Below are positions 51,649-60,761 of a DNA stretch of 64,000 nt, piece after piece. The notes below the pieces were generated by a model. That model saw only the letters and a program-made list of their open reading frames with translations. It searched no databases and was not told where the DNA came from. The stretch comes from Ruminococcus sp. AF31-8BH (GTDB lineage: Bacteria > Bacillota > Clostridia > Lachnospirales > Lachnospiraceae). The DNA lies in NCBI RefSeq assembly GCF_003460605.1, contig NZ_QTVN01000003.1, forward strand, positions 288,619 through 352,618. Direction: 5' to 3'. Positions within the stretch are counted from its first letter, which is position 1. Every line of letters starts with the position of its first letter. The translations under genes and the position numbers were made by a program.

Positions 51649-52363
51649 GAGCTTCCTCCTTCTCGTTTTCTTCTGCAACCGGGCAAAGCACAGCCGCAAT
51701 TCCGGCAACCAGAATGGTAGTGATAATGATCACAAATCCGGATGATACCTTTGATAAAACCGGAACCCAGGCGAACAGTGCACTCACTGCCATGGCTCCA
51801 AGCACTACCAGAAACACCGCTTTGTTTTTCTTGGAAGGAGGAATGATCACAGCCAGGAACATTCCGTAAATTGCCACGCTAAGTGCGCTCATAATAAAAT
51901 CAGGCAGAAGACTGCCGGAAACCGCTCCAAGCAGGGTGCCAAATGTCCAGCCTGGAATAGCCACGCTCATCACGCCATAATTGTAAAAAGCACTGACCTT
52001 GCCAGGCTTGCTGGCACTGACACCAAAAATTTCGTCTGTCACGCCAAAAGCCACTCCATAGCGGTGTCCCCAGGGCTCATCCCTGCGCAGCTTCTGGGAA
52101 AGAGAGAAGGACATCAAGCAGTATCTCAAATTGATGATCAGCTGAGTCAGTGCCATCTCCCACAGAGAGCCTCCTGCTATAATAATGTCCAGTCCCGCAA
52201 ACTGTCCCGCTGACGTAAGATTGGTCAGGGAAATCAGAACTGCCTGCCAGATGGTAAGTCCGCCCTGCACCGCCATCATGCCAAACGTAAAGGAAACTGC
52301 CAGATACCCCAGGGCAATGGGGATTCCATCTGTAATTCCCTGCTTAAAGCTCTCTTTTTTCAT
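51638..52363 (-). CDS. azlC: AzlC-family branched-chain amino acid permease
   Basis: A 241-residue polytopic protein with the AzlC/YgaZ pattern: KQGITDGIPIALGYLAVSFTFG near residues 7-28, NLTSAGQFAGLDII, LRYCLMSFSLSQKL, and FGVTDEIFGVS. It is the large subunit of the AzlCD exporter. GGAGG lies before the ATG. An exporter here and the LivJHMGF importer at 3.6-8.6 kb act on the same substrate class. Confidence 0.93.
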   Translation of the reverse strand: MKKESFKQGITDGIPIALGYLAVSFTFGMMAVQGGLTIWQAVLISLTNLTSAGQFAGLDIIIAGGSLWEMALTQLIINLRYCLMSFSLSQKLRRDEPWGHRYGVAFGVTDEIFGVSASKPGKVSAFYNYGVMSVAIPGWTFGTLLGAVSGSLLPDFIMSALSVAIYGMFLAVIIPPSKKNKAVFLVVLGAMAVSALFAWVPVLSKVSSGFVIIITTILVAGIAAVLCPVAEENEKEEAHEA

Positions 52364-52433
52364 GAGAGATTTCCTCCGGTTTCTTCTGCCTGTCTGCTTT
52401 TTTAGAAATACCAGTCAGGCTTTTTTCGCATAA

Positions 52434-52469
52434 ATAGCCTGGGAAGCATTCTTTTGCCTCCCAGGCTAT
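52434..52469 (-). terminator. Terminator after the BceAB-type transporter genes
   Basis: A perfect 11-bp stem, ATAGCCTGGGA (52434-52444) with TCCCAGGCTAT (52459-52469), lies 40 bp after the permease stop. The T-run is short (TTTATG). Confidence 0.65.
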
Positions 52470-52509
52470 CTCATTGTAACACTTTACACTGGTAAATACA
52501 ACCCTGCCC

Positions 52510-54534
52510 TTATCTTCTTTCTACGATTTTATAATAGGTTCTGGCTGTAAGCCCGTAAATAATTCCATAGATCACAGCAAATACCAGAATGGTAATCACC
52601 GTACATCCTGCAAACAGACCAATATTGGTCATGCTGAACAGCGCCAACAGTCTTTTTACCATAGGAAATGCCATAGCAATATGAAGAGCCGCCATTCCAA
52701 GCGGAAGGAAAAATACCATAAGGATCTGTCTGTGAATGGAGGATTTCACCTCTTTGTGGGTCATACCCACCTTCTGCATGATTTCAAAACGGTCTTTATC
52801 CTCATAGCCCTCGGAAACCTGCTTGTAGTAAATGATCATGGCTGCACCCATTAAGAACAAAAGGCCAAGGAAAATTCCAAGAAACAAAATTCCGCCAAAC
52901 AAGCTGTAGAAGCTTTCATACAGTTCGTACCGCACAGAGGTCATACAATAGCTTTCTGCCGGGAGATTTCCCGCTTCCTTCTGTCCATCAAAAAATTCCA
53001 TGGCAAGGTCACGAATTTTCGACGCATCAGCCTCTTTTTCCTCTTCTGTTCCATTAAGATAAACATCCATCTCCATGGATGCCATAGAAGAAACGCCTCC
53101 ATAAGCCTCGGCCTGTTCCTCATATAGCTTCTGGAAATCTTCATCATTTACAATCAGCTTAATGGAATCCATGGAAGAAAAATTATCTCCCACATATTCA
53201 TAATCCTTCAGCCATTCTTTTACCTGGTAAACGCTGTCATGAATTTCCAGAGCATCTTCACCTGCTTTTCCATCCCTGTAAGCAAGGACTTCACCGGGTT
53301 CAAGAGAAATTTCTTCACCGGTAATTCTGGAATATTCCTCCTGGGGAACAACGGTAAGGGTCTCCAGCTGGTTTTGAAGTTCGGAAAAGGTACTCCCATC
53401 TGATTTTTCAAATCTCCAGTTGCCGCTCCCATCTTTAACCAGAGTGCTGGAAAAATTAATTTCCGTATTTAATTTTTCGTAAGAAGCCTGATCCTCAATT
53501 TCCTGCAAAAGCTTCGCTCTGATATTTTCCAGCTGTTCCTTTGAATCCGCTTTGTACATCACGCTCACATCTGATGGACAGCGCAGATTAATAATGTCAT
53601 CAATTCCGGAATTCAGGCATACCGTAGTGGATACCATCAAAAGCACGCCGGTACTTAAAATACAGATACTTGCAAGTCCCACCGCATTTTGCTTCATTCG
53701 GTAAAGCATACCGGAAATGGCAGTAAAATTCTTTGCCTTATAGTAAAATTTCTTGTTCCAGCGCATGATTTTCAGGATTACAATGCTTCCTGTTGTAAAA
53801 AGCAGATAGGTTCCTGCCATAACCAGCAAGACGGCAACAAAAAACAGTGCCAGGGCAGACAAAGGGGATTCCGTGGTAACTGCAATATAATATCCTGCAA
53901 ACAGACAGATAAATCCAATCAGGGCCATCAGCCACTTTGCTTTTGGTTCCCGCTCTCCTGCATTTTCTGCCTTAAGAAGTTCAATTGGCTTTGCCTTATA
54001 TACTTTCCGTATGTTTACCAAAAGAATCACTGCAAATATAACGCCATACACTTCCAGACAAGTGATGATTGCCTGAATGCCTATTTCAAATCCAAACGCA
54101 GCCGGCAGCCGAATCAGCTTCAGAAGCAGCAAAAGGACAAGCTTGCTTCCCAGAATTCCTACAAGAATTCCTCCTGCTAAACTGATCAAAGAAGTAATCA
54201 CGGTTTCCATACTCATCACAATACTGATGTGCCTTTTTTCCAGACCCAGAATATTGTAAAGTCCCAGTTCCTTCTGTCTTCGCTTCATTAAAAAGCTGTT
54301 GCTGTACAGAAGAAAAATAAAGGAAAAAATAATGATAATTCCCACACCCATGCTGGTGATCATCAGCACATCCCCACTATGGCGGATCCTTTTCATTCCT
54401 GCATTATTGTTGATAAACAGCATCATATACAGCATTGCCACATCGAACAGGCTCGCCAGAATGTAAGGCACATAGGTCTGGTGGTTTTTCTTTATGTTTA
54501 CCAGTGCCAGCTTTGCAAAAAGTCCGTTACGCAT
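52510..54534 (-). CDS. FtsX-type ABC transporter permease (BceB-like)
   Basis: A 674-residue membrane protein with about ten helices. The N-terminal helix (KNHQTYVPYILASLFDVAMLYMM) and three FtsX helices are followed by a second set and a large extracytoplasmic domain (about 315-525). A final FtsX block (SLFGGILFLGIFLGLLFLMG) ends the protein. The layout matches BceB-family permeases that sense or remove antimicrobial peptides acting on lipid II-cycle intermediates. The ATG is 8 bp after AGGCGG and overlaps the ATPase gene by 8 bp. No two-component genes are adjacent. Confidence 0.88.
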   Translation of the reverse strand: MRNGLFAKLALVNIKKNHQTYVPYILASLFDVAMLYMMLFINNNAGMKRIRHSGDVLMITSMGVGIIIIFSFIFLLYSNSFLMKRRQKELGLYNILGLEKRHISIVMSMETVITSLISLAGGILVGILGSKLVLLLLLKLIRLPAAFGFEIGIQAIITCLEVYGVIFAVILLVNIRKVYKAKPIELLKAENAGEREPKAKWLMALIGFICLFAGYYIAVTTESPLSALALFFVAVLLVMAGTYLLFTTGSIVILKIMRWNKKFYYKAKNFTAISGMLYRMKQNAVGLASICILSTGVLLMVSTTVCLNSGIDDIINLRCPSDVSVMYKADSKEQLENIRAKLLQEIEDQASYEKLNTEINFSSTLVKDGSGNWRFEKSDGSTFSELQNQLETLTVVPQEEYSRITGEEISLEPGEVLAYRDGKAGEDALEIHDSVYQVKEWLKDYEYVGDNFSSMDSIKLIVNDEDFQKLYEEQAEAYGGVSSMASMEMDVYLNGTEEEKEADASKIRDLAMEFFDGQKEAGNLPAESYCMTSVRYELYESFYSLFGGILFLGIFLGLLFLMGAAMIIYYKQVSEGYEDKDRFEIMQKVGMTHKEVKSSIHRQILMVFFLPLGMAALHIAMAFPMVKRLLALFSMTNIGLFAGCTVITILVFAVIYGIIYGLTARTYYKIVERR

Positions 54535-55294
54535 GATATTCACCGCCTGTCATCAATATGGTAAGAGTATCGGAAATCATCTGGTACATTTCTTCTTTTG
54601 TTTTTTCCCCTCGGTAAATCTGATGGAATACCTCACCGTCCTTGATGAAAAGGACTCTGGAAGCCCGGCTTGCTGCCTGTGCGCTGTGCGTAACCATAAG
54701 AATAGTCTGTCCCTGCCTATTTACTTCTCCGAATACATTCAGAAGAGCATTGGCTGCCTTGGAATCCAGGGCGCCTGTCGGCTCATCTGCCAGCACCAGC
54801 CGTGGGTTTGTGATCAGTGCTCTTGCCACTGCGCAGCGCTGCTTCTGACCGCCAGATACCTCATAGGGATATTTTTCCAGAAGCTCGGTAATGTGAAGGG
54901 CCTGGGCAATGGGGCGGATTTTCTGTGCCATTTCCCGGTAATCTTCCCCGGCAAGCACCAGCGGAAGGTAAATGTTGTCTCTTAAACTAAAGGTATCCAG
55001 AAGATTAAAATCCTGGAATACAAATCCCAGATTTTTTCTTCGGAATGCGGAAACCTCCTTGTCGGAAATGTGCACCAGGCTTTTTCCGTCCAGAAGAATC
55101 TCTCCGGAGGTTGGCTTATCCAGAGTCGCAAGAATATTCAGAAGGGTGGTTTTTCCGGAACCGCTCTCTCCCATGATGGCAACGAATTCTCCTTTTTCCA
55201 CGGAGAAATTTACGTTGGATAAGGCCTGTACTTTATTGCCGCCGAAGCGGGTGGTATATATTTTCTTCAGGTTTGTAACTTCAAGCAATGGCAT
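54527..55294 (-). CDS. ABC transporter ATP-binding protein (BceA-like)
   Basis: A 255-residue ATPase with Walker A GESGSGKTT near residues 40-48, Q-loop FVFQDFNLLDTFSLRDNIYLP, signature VSGGQKQRCAVARAL, Walker B LVLADEPTGALD and switch VTHSAQAASRA. It belongs to the MacB/BceA group that partners FtsX permeases. It is first in a two-gene operon with the permease. Confidence 0.92.
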   Translation of the reverse strand: MPLLEVTNLKKIYTTRFGGNKVQALSNVNFSVEKGEFVAIMGESGSGKTTLLNILATLDKPTSGEILLDGKSLVHISDKEVSAFRRKNLGFVFQDFNLLDTFSLRDNIYLPLVLAGEDYREMAQKIRPIAQALHITELLEKYPYEVSGGQKQRCAVARALITNPRLVLADEPTGALDSKAANALLNVFGEVNRQGQTILMVTHSAQAASRASRVLFIKDGEVFHQIYRGEKTKEEMYQMISDTLTILMTGGEYHA

Positions 55295-55418
55295 GTTTTA
55301 TGTCCTCTCTTTCTTTACTATGTCTGACAGTATAGTGAAAAAATCAGGTCACTGCCATCGAATCAGGTTACAAAATGCGGTGGGAAACTTACGATTTTGT
55401 AAGGTTGGATGGATTTTA

Positions 55419-56087
55419 TTACTCTGCGTAAATTTTTTCCCCGGGAAGGCCTGCTGCCAGGGTCAGATAATAGACTGCATCAGCTGCCACACAGACTACA
55501 TTTTCTTCATGCATAAACTCTGTGATTTCCGAATCAAACAGCATGTTTGCCTGGGCATCGAACTCCTCATCCCCATCCCAGAAAAGAACGGCTATGTTTA
55601 AAAACGGGAAAACAGGCAGCATATAACCTACATCTCCCTGTGGAAGCGGCGTGCCGCCAAGGGCTTCACATGCCATTTTCAGTTCCTGTGTTTTCCCGGA
55701 AAAGATGGTCTGCAGTTTGGAAATGATAGTTCTTCGGTAGGCAGCCTCGAAAGGATACACTCTTTTTACCTGGCGGAAGGCCACCAGATTTCCAGATGCA
55801 ACGGGATGTTCGGATGCATAATAAAAGGTGTTGTAAATATTCATCACGGTGTCAAAGCCCGGATGCACCCCCTGATCCGTAATCACTCCGCTCTTCCGGT
55901 CGATCCGAAGCTTCCTGGAAAAATATACGATATACAGCGCCTCTTCGTCCGCCTCCAGATGAAACTTCCGGGTCAGTTTCTCCTGATCCATTTCCAGGAA
56001 TTTCAGACGCCAGTTCTCGATTACCTGGTCATAGTTGGATTTCTCTGTTTCTTTCAAAGATACACCTTCTTTCTGATTTCGTTTCAT
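55419..56087 (-). CDS. DUF3786 family protein
   Basis: A cytoplasmic protein of about 222 residues matching DUF3786: YDQVIENWRLKFLEMD, LYIVYFSRKLRIDRKSGVI, MNIYNTFYYASEHPVASG, NLVAFRQVKRVYPFEAAYRR, LFWDGDEEFDAQANMLFD and ITEFMHEENVVCVAADA. The family is found in anaerobes and has no firm function. The start is uncertain. The ATG used has a weak site (GGAAA); a TTG at 56055-56057, preceded by GAAGGTG, is a good alternative and removes ten non-conserved residues. Confidence 0.85.
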   Translation of the reverse strand: MKRNQKEGVSLKETEKSNYDQVIENWRLKFLEMDQEKLTRKFHLEADEEALYIVYFSRKLRIDRKSGVITDQGVHPGFDTVMNIYNTFYYASEHPVASGNLVAFRQVKRVYPFEAAYRRTIISKLQTIFSGKTQELKMACEALGGTPLPQGDVGYMLPVFPFLNIAVLFWDGDEEFDAQANMLFDSEITEFMHEENVVCVAADAVYYLTLAAGLPGEKIYAE

Positions 56088-56142
56088 TGGTTTCCATTCT
56101 AGCAAACTTTATATGGATATGCAAATATACCCATAAACCACA

Positions 56143-56204
56143 AAGCAGCGCTGCCTTTCTATCACTTTGTAAAAGATGATAGAGGGCGCGCTGCTTCTCT
56201 TTTT
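56143..56204. terminator. Hairpin between DUF3343 gene and DUF3786 gene
   Basis: AAGCAGCG (56143-56150) pairs with CGCTGCTT (56189-56196), with inner TCTATCA/TGATAGA pairing. Seven or more T residues follow on the plus strand, while TTTGTGGTTT follows on the minus strand. It probably ends the yedE-yedF-DUF3343 transcript. Confidence 0.6.
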
Positions 56205-56205
56205 T

Positions 56206-56448
56206 TTAGCTATGCCAGATTACCTGAAAGGTTCCGTTTTCCAGAACCTGGGCCAGCTGTTCTAATTCATCTGAGTTCCAGTTCCGGGCTTTCTCTGCGG
56301 TTCCGGTGAATTTCACGCAGGTTCCGCAGGAGGAGCTTAAATTTCTCGGCACCGGCATGATCACAGCCGGGTAGCCTTCTTTGTCACATTTTTTCTTAAA
56401 TGCCATCGCTCCGAAATGGGAAAAAAATGTGGCAATATAGTCTTCCAT
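56206..56448 (-). CDS. DUF3343 protein (putative Se/S carrier-like)
   Basis: An 80-residue protein of the DUF3343 family: IATFFSHFGAMAFKKKCDKEG at the start, PAVIMPVPRNLSSSCGTCVKF with a conserved CxxC near residues 41-44. Family members accompany YedF/YedE and SelD-related genes, and a role as selenium or sulfur carrier has been proposed. Its start overlaps the stop region of the TusA-like gene (1 bp shared). Confidence 0.88.
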   Translation of the reverse strand: MEDYIATFFSHFGAMAFKKKCDKEGYPAVIMPVPRNLSSSCGTCVKFTGTAEKARNWNSDELEQLAQVLENGTFQVIWHS

Positions 56449-56654
56449 TATTTTTCCAGGGTCAGAATGAAATCTTCCCCGTCCTCTTTCCAGGAAACCT
56501 GATATCCCTGATGCATGGCAAAACGGGATACGTTCTCTCTTGCGGTTACGTTATCTACCATTACGGTGTATGCCTTTTCCCCGGATGCCAGAGCATTCTT
56601 GGTGCGGATCACAGGCTCCGGACAGGAAAGGCCTCTTGCGTCTACTGTTTTCAT
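56448..56654 (-). CDS. TusA/SirA-like sulfurtransferase (YedF-type)
   Basis: A 68-residue TusA-fold protein with the active-site motif GLSCPEPVIRTKNAL, cysteine at residue 10 and the following Pro-x-Pro. TVMVDNVTARENVSRFAMHQGYQ follows (in parts), the pattern of the selenium-associated YedF N-terminal domain. It probably relays sulfur or selenium as a persulfide/perselenide. It lies 116 bp downstream of yedE on the same strand. Confidence 0.9.
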   Translation of the reverse strand: MKTVDARGLSCPEPVIRTKNALASGEKAYTVMVDNVTARENVSRFAMHQGYQVSWKEDGEDFILTLEK

Positions 56655-56770
56655 AAATGAAATCCCCTTTCTTTGAAGATGAAATTTCTGCTGCGTTTCA
56701 ACTGAATAATCTCTTATCTGTATTGGTTGACAGGATTTTGATCCAAGGTCATATTGGACTTTATTGCCTT

Positions 56771-57850
56771 TTAACTCTCTGCCTTACGTGCAGAGTTAAC
56801 TGCCGCGATCACAAACAGCACAACAAATCCAATTATAACTGCTGCCTTTCCATTTGCTGTAGGGCCTTCGCCAGAAGAAGCAAGCCCAAAGTTATGAGCC
56901 ACAGCTGCGCCAGCCATCAGTCCAAATACAGTAATTGCGGAATCTGTATTTCCTTCTCCTGCCAGTACCAGCTGACGAAGTGGGCAGCCGCCAAGAAGCA
57001 CGCAGCCAAATCCAGCCAGTGCCATTCCAAGTGCATTCCACAGACCATCTGTGTGCGCGATTGCCTGTCCTGCAAATCCAGGATGGAAATATCCAAGAAT
57101 CATATTTCCGATCAGGGCACTTACCAGAATTGCAACAAATCCAAGAAGCAGCTTCCATTCTCCAAACAGAACTACATCACGGATACCGCCAACCATGCAA
57201 AGACGGGTTCTCTGTGCCAGGGCACCAACTACAAGTCCTGCAATCAGGGAAATGGCAATTGCCGCATGCTTTGCGCCAGGGCCGCCGTCTGCTTCTGTGA
57301 AATGAATAAATGCAGGTGCCGCGATCAGAAGTACCAGAATTCCAATTTCCACGACCGGGAAAATGACACCCTCAACCGGCTGCATCTTATAGGAACGTTT
57401 CAGAGTGTATCCTTTTTTCAGGAAAAATACGCCAGCCAGAATTCCAACAATAAATCCAATCAGCCCAAAAATGGCGTTCCAGTCACCGCCTGCAAGACGA
57501 AGGATCATACGGAACGGACAACCAAGGAACATCAGGCATCCGATCATAACGAACATTCCAATGACAAAACGGGTGACAGGTGCAGAGCCGCCTCTTGGCT
57601 TGAATTCTTTGGTTGCAAGGGCCAGGATGCAGGAACCAAGAACCAGTCCCACAATCTCCGGACGTATGTACTGCACTGCCGCTGCGGAATGAAATCCCAG
57701 GGCACCTGTGGTATCACGCAGGAAACATGCAATACAGAAACCCATATTTGCAGGATTTCCGAAATAGACCAGAGCCACTGCAATGATTCCAATGATGACG
57801 CCCGCTCCAATGATCATAGGCGTCTCTTTCTTTGACAAACTTTCTTTCAT
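56771..57850 (-). CDS. yedE: YedE-family putative selenium/sulfur transporter
   Basis: A 359-residue membrane protein with nine to ten helices and the duplicated YeeE/YedE pattern: CFLRDTTGALGFH near residues 33-45, LMFLGCPFRMILRLAGGDWNAIFG near 110-133, a second half with RTRLCMVGGIRDVVLFGEWKLL, and LLGGCPLRQLVLAGEGNTDSA. The conserved cysteines in the GCP motifs are those used for thiosulfate in YeeE. The family is tied to selenium metabolism by gene context. The ATG follows AGGAGG by 7 bp. Confidence 0.92.
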   Translation of the reverse strand: MKESLSKKETPMIIGAGVIIGIIAVALVYFGNPANMGFCIACFLRDTTGALGFHSAAAVQYIRPEIVGLVLGSCILALATKEFKPRGGSAPVTRFVIGMFVMIGCLMFLGCPFRMILRLAGGDWNAIFGLIGFIVGILAGVFFLKKGYTLKRSYKMQPVEGVIFPVVEIGILVLLIAAPAFIHFTEADGGPGAKHAAIAISLIAGLVVGALAQRTRLCMVGGIRDVVLFGEWKLLLGFVAILVSALIGNMILGYFHPGFAGQAIAHTDGLWNALGMALAGFGCVLLGGCPLRQLVLAGEGNTDSAITVFGLMAGAAVAHNFGLASSGEGPTANGKAAVIIGFVVLFVIAAVNSARKAES

Positions 57851-57964
57851 ACTCTTTCCTCCTTGTACAAGTGTCAACTCTTTCCTTTATTTTAACATTT
57901 TTTGTCAGAAAACTCTAATTGATTATGGGGGATTATTTTGTGTATTTATAGATATTTTCGATAG

Positions 57965-57977
57965 ATTATGGTATGAT
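57965..57977 (+). promoter_or_regulatory. Promoter of the aminotransferase-lysR unit, extended -10
   Basis: TGGTATGAT with TATGAT at 57972-57977 lies 40 bp before the ATG. The 167-bp divergent gap to yedE is AT-rich and contains ATAGATA/TCGATAGAT-type partial repeats that could bind the LysR regulator; this is inference. Confidence 0.5.
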
Positions 57978-58017
57978 AGGATACAAATAAAAACTTTCAA
58001 GAAAGGATTTCGTCACT

Positions 58018-59199
58018 ATGAACCGCATATATCTCGATCATGCCAGCACCTCTTTTCCAAAGGCTCCTGGGGTGGCCCAGGCCATGATGGATTACCTGAC
58101 TTTAAACGGAGCCAACGTAAACCGCGGCTGCTATTCCAGCGCATACTCCGCAGAAGAGGTCATTTATGAAACCCGCCAGCTTCTCGCCCAGCTGTTTCAT
58201 TTTCCAAAATGTAAAAATGTGATCTTTACCCCCAATATCACCACCAGCCTGAATTTTATCCTGAAAGGACTTCTAAAACCGGGTGATCACATTCTAGTTT
58301 CCGCCATGGAACACAATGCGGTGATGCGTCCTGTAGTGCAGCTGACCTCCCATGGAATTACTTTCGATCGTATTCCTTGCAGAGAAGACGGCTCTATGAT
58401 CCCGGAACAGGTGGAACCTTTGATCCGCCCCAACACCAGAGCCATCGTCACCCTTCATTCTTCCAATGTTTGCGGAACCTGCATGCCCCTGGCAGAACTT
58501 GGGGAAATTTGCCGGAAGCATTACCTTTTTTTCATTGTAGATACTGCTCAGACAGCCGGGATTCTGCCTGTTGATATGGAGAAATTTCACATTGATGCCC
58601 TGGCTTTTACCGGTCATAAAGGGCTTCGCGGGCCTCAAGGCACAGGGGGCTTTCTGGTTACACAAGAAATAGCAGAATTAATGGAACCGCTGATTTCCGG
58701 AGGAACGGGAAGCGTATCCCATACAGAAGAAATCCCGGATTTTTTGCCGGATCGTTTTGAATCCGGAACGCCCAATCTTCCGGGAATCTATGGACTGCAT
58801 CAGGCACTTTTATTTTTGAAAAACGGAGAGGAAAATTTTGAAACTCATATGGCACAGCTGTACCAGAGGGAAATGAAGCTGACCGGATATTTTCTGGAAA
58901 AACTGCTGGAACTTGATGATACTGGAAAGCATATCCGTATTGTGGGAAAGAATGATCTGCAGGATCGAACTGCTGTTGTTTCCATTCAGACGCCAGAGCA
59001 GGACTTGGCACAGGTTGCCTGGAGACTGGATAGTGAATACAGTGTTATGACAAGAGTTGGGCTGCACTGCGCCCCTAACGCCCACAAAACGCTTGACACC
59101 TATCCTGCCGGAACCATCCGCTTTTCCTTTGGACCAGAAAATACAGAGGAAGAACTGGATACGGCAATTGATGGGCTAAAGAAAATTCTGGATATTTAA
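58018..59199 (+). CDS. Class V aminotransferase, cysteine desulfurase-like (EF2568 family)
   Basis: A 393-residue PLP enzyme. It starts [17 protein letters not shown] and has [27 protein letters not shown] with the PLP-binding Asp, and the PLP lysine K201 in [26 protein letters not shown] and a mobile-loop cysteine C351 in [16 protein letters not shown] follow. These fit the SufS-like subgroup associated with selenium genes. It may supply sulfur or selenium to the TusA-like and DUF3343 carriers encoded divergently. The gene for LysR follows after 40 bp. Confidence 0.9.
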   Translation: MNRIYLDHASTSFPKAPGVAQAMMDYLTLNGANVNRGCYSSAYSAEEVIYETRQLLAQLFHFPKCKNVIFTPNITTSLNFILKGLLKPGDHILVSAMEHNAVMRPVVQLTSHGITFDRIPCREDGSMIPEQVEPLIRPNTRAIVTLHSSNVCGTCMPLAELGEICRKHYLFFIVDTAQTAGILPVDMEKFHIDALAFTGHKGLRGPQGTGGFLVTQEIAELMEPLISGGTGSVSHTEEIPDFLPDRFESGTPNLPGIYGLHQALLFLKNGEENFETHMAQLYQREMKLTGYFLEKLLELDDTGKHIRIVGKNDLQDRTAVVSIQTPEQDLAQVAWRLDSEYSVMTRVGLHCAPNAHKTLDTYPAGTIRFSFGPENTEEELDTAIDGLKKILDI

Positions 59200-59239
59200 T
59201 TTTAGGAAAGGACTGCGAGATCTTCGCACTCATAACTCT

Positions 59240-60142
59240 ATGGAATTTAAACAATTAGAAGCCTTCGTGGCTGTAGTTGAAAATAAAAGCTTTTCCGAAG
59301 CGGCCAGGCAGCTGAATCTGACCCAGCCTACCATCAGTGCACACATCCAGTCCTTGGAGCAGGAACTAAACTCCCGGCTGCTGATCCGCACCACCAAGAA
59401 GCTGACCATCACCCAAAGAGGACTTCAGCTTTATGACTGTGCTTCCAACATTCTGAATATGCGCAGCAATATTATAGAAGAATTTACTGGAATCAATAAA
59501 AAGATTGTAGATCTAGCAGTTTCCACCATTCCTTCCTCTTATCTGCTTCCGGAGATTCTCAGTGCTTTTACCTGTCAGATTCCGGATGTCTATTTCCATT
59601 CCTGGCAGTCGGACAGCCTGGGGGCCGTGTCCAGGGTGCTGGACGGAAGCGTGGATCTGGCACTTGTGGGAAATACTTTCGAGGAACCAGACTGCTGCTT
59701 CATTCCTTTTCGAACGGACAAACTGGTAATTGCCACGCCTGTGAATGAGCATTACCTGAAATATCAGGTAAAGGCAGATCTTGGTACTCTGGATTTTTCT
59801 GATTTTCTGGATGAGCCGTTTATTATGCGGGAAAGCGGATCTGGTACCAAAAAGGAAATTGACCGTTATCTGGAATCCCATAATATTCCGGATACCAGTC
59901 TGCATGTTGTGGCACGAATGAACGATCTGGAAGCCATCCGCAAGTCTGTGGCAGAAGGACTTGGCATCTCCATTTTATCCGCCTGCTCCGCCCAGGACCT
60001 GGCTGCCACACACCAGATTCTCATGTTCCCTCTGAACCACGAAAAGGCCATGCGTACCTTTTACATCGTCTACAGCAAAAACCGCATCCTCAAGCCCCAC
60101 GTAAAACAGTTCTTACGTTTCGTGCAGCACTTTTATCAATAA
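59240..60142 (+). CDS. LysR family transcriptional regulator
   Basis: A 300-residue regulator. The winged helix-turn-helix is at about 1-60 (MEFKQLEAFVAVVENKSFSE, AARQLNLTQPTISAHIQSLE) and a LysR substrate-binding domain at about 88-296. Members of this CysB/CysL-like group often bind sulfur compounds. Its position after the desulfurase-like gene and opposite yedE suggests it controls this cluster. Confidence 0.92.
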   Translation: MEFKQLEAFVAVVENKSFSEAARQLNLTQPTISAHIQSLEQELNSRLLIRTTKKLTITQRGLQLYDCASNILNMRSNIIEEFTGINKKIVDLAVSTIPSSYLLPEILSAFTCQIPDVYFHSWQSDSLGAVSRVLDGSVDLALVGNTFEEPDCCFIPFRTDKLVIATPVNEHYLKYQVKADLGTLDFSDFLDEPFIMRESGSGTKKEIDRYLESHNIPDTSLHVVARMNDLEAIRKSVAEGLGISILSACSAQDLAATHQILMFPLNHEKAMRTFYIVYSKNRILKPHVKQFLRFVQHFYQ

Positions 60143-60154
60143 CATCCGTAAAAC

Positions 60155-60203
60155 AGAACCAGGGAATCCATCAGTCTCACCACTGTCATTCCCTGGTTCT
60201 ATA
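60155..60203 (+). terminator. Terminator after lysR
   Basis: A perfect 12-bp stem, AGAACCAGGGAA (60155-60166) with TTCCCTGGTTCT (60189-60200). The T-run is poor (ATAAAC), but the convergent Rpn pseudogene begins its 3' end 20 bp further on. Confidence 0.6.
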
Positions 60204-60220
60204 AACTCAAATGTCACACC

Positions 60221-60761
60221 TTACTTCCTCTCCAACAAAGCAAGTTTTTCTTTCAGAAGCAAAAGTTCCTTTTCTGCATTGTCAGCCCGCATTTTTTCCG
60301 AATCTGCACGCATTTTTTCTGAGTCTGCGCAGTGGCGTTCTTTTGCTGTATTCTTCCGTTCCTCTTCCTTGCCAAGTTTTCTCCCAAGTTTTTCCCCAAG
60401 CTCTTTTCCCATTTCTTTCCCGGCCTCAAATTCTTCTTTTCGCAAAATTTCTTCTTCCCACTCCCGGTCATATTCAAATATACTCATTGCAACCACCTCT
60501 GCTTTGTTTGCCAGAAGAAATTCCCGAAGAATTCCTTCCCGAATGCACTCCTCCACTGCTTTTTCTACCGCTTCATTTAATTTCAGCGTTTTCTTGTATG
60601 TTCTTACTTTTGACACGTACTGGGCATATTCTTTCAGGATCTGGCAGCTCTCCATCAACTTTTGGTTGTAGCCTTCATTGATATTGATCACCAGGACCTT
60701 CAATTCCAATGCAGGCTCTCTGCTCCTCCTGTACTCCACTGTCAGCTTGTAGTTCCATCAT
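60221..60761 (-). pseudogene. Rpn-family nuclease/transposase gene, internally deleted copy
   Basis: The DNA matches the 330-codon copy at 62949-63941. After the shared start (ATG ATG GAA CTA CAA GCT) and about 13 codons, roughly 450 bp are missing, and the remainder (from EPALELKVLVININEG) continues in another frame. The whole catalytic PD-(D/E)XK region is lost. Only the C-terminal part, with the lysine/glutamate coiled coil and two ADSEKMR repeats, could be made, from an internal ATG at 60739. It has 10-20 scattered differences from the intact copy. Confidence 0.85.

Noticed and set aside
56657..57835. A 392-codon plus-strand open frame antisense to yedE
   Set aside because: The product is an improbable Cys/Asn/Lys/His-rich sequence without domains; yedE on the other strand has clear motifs and a strong start.
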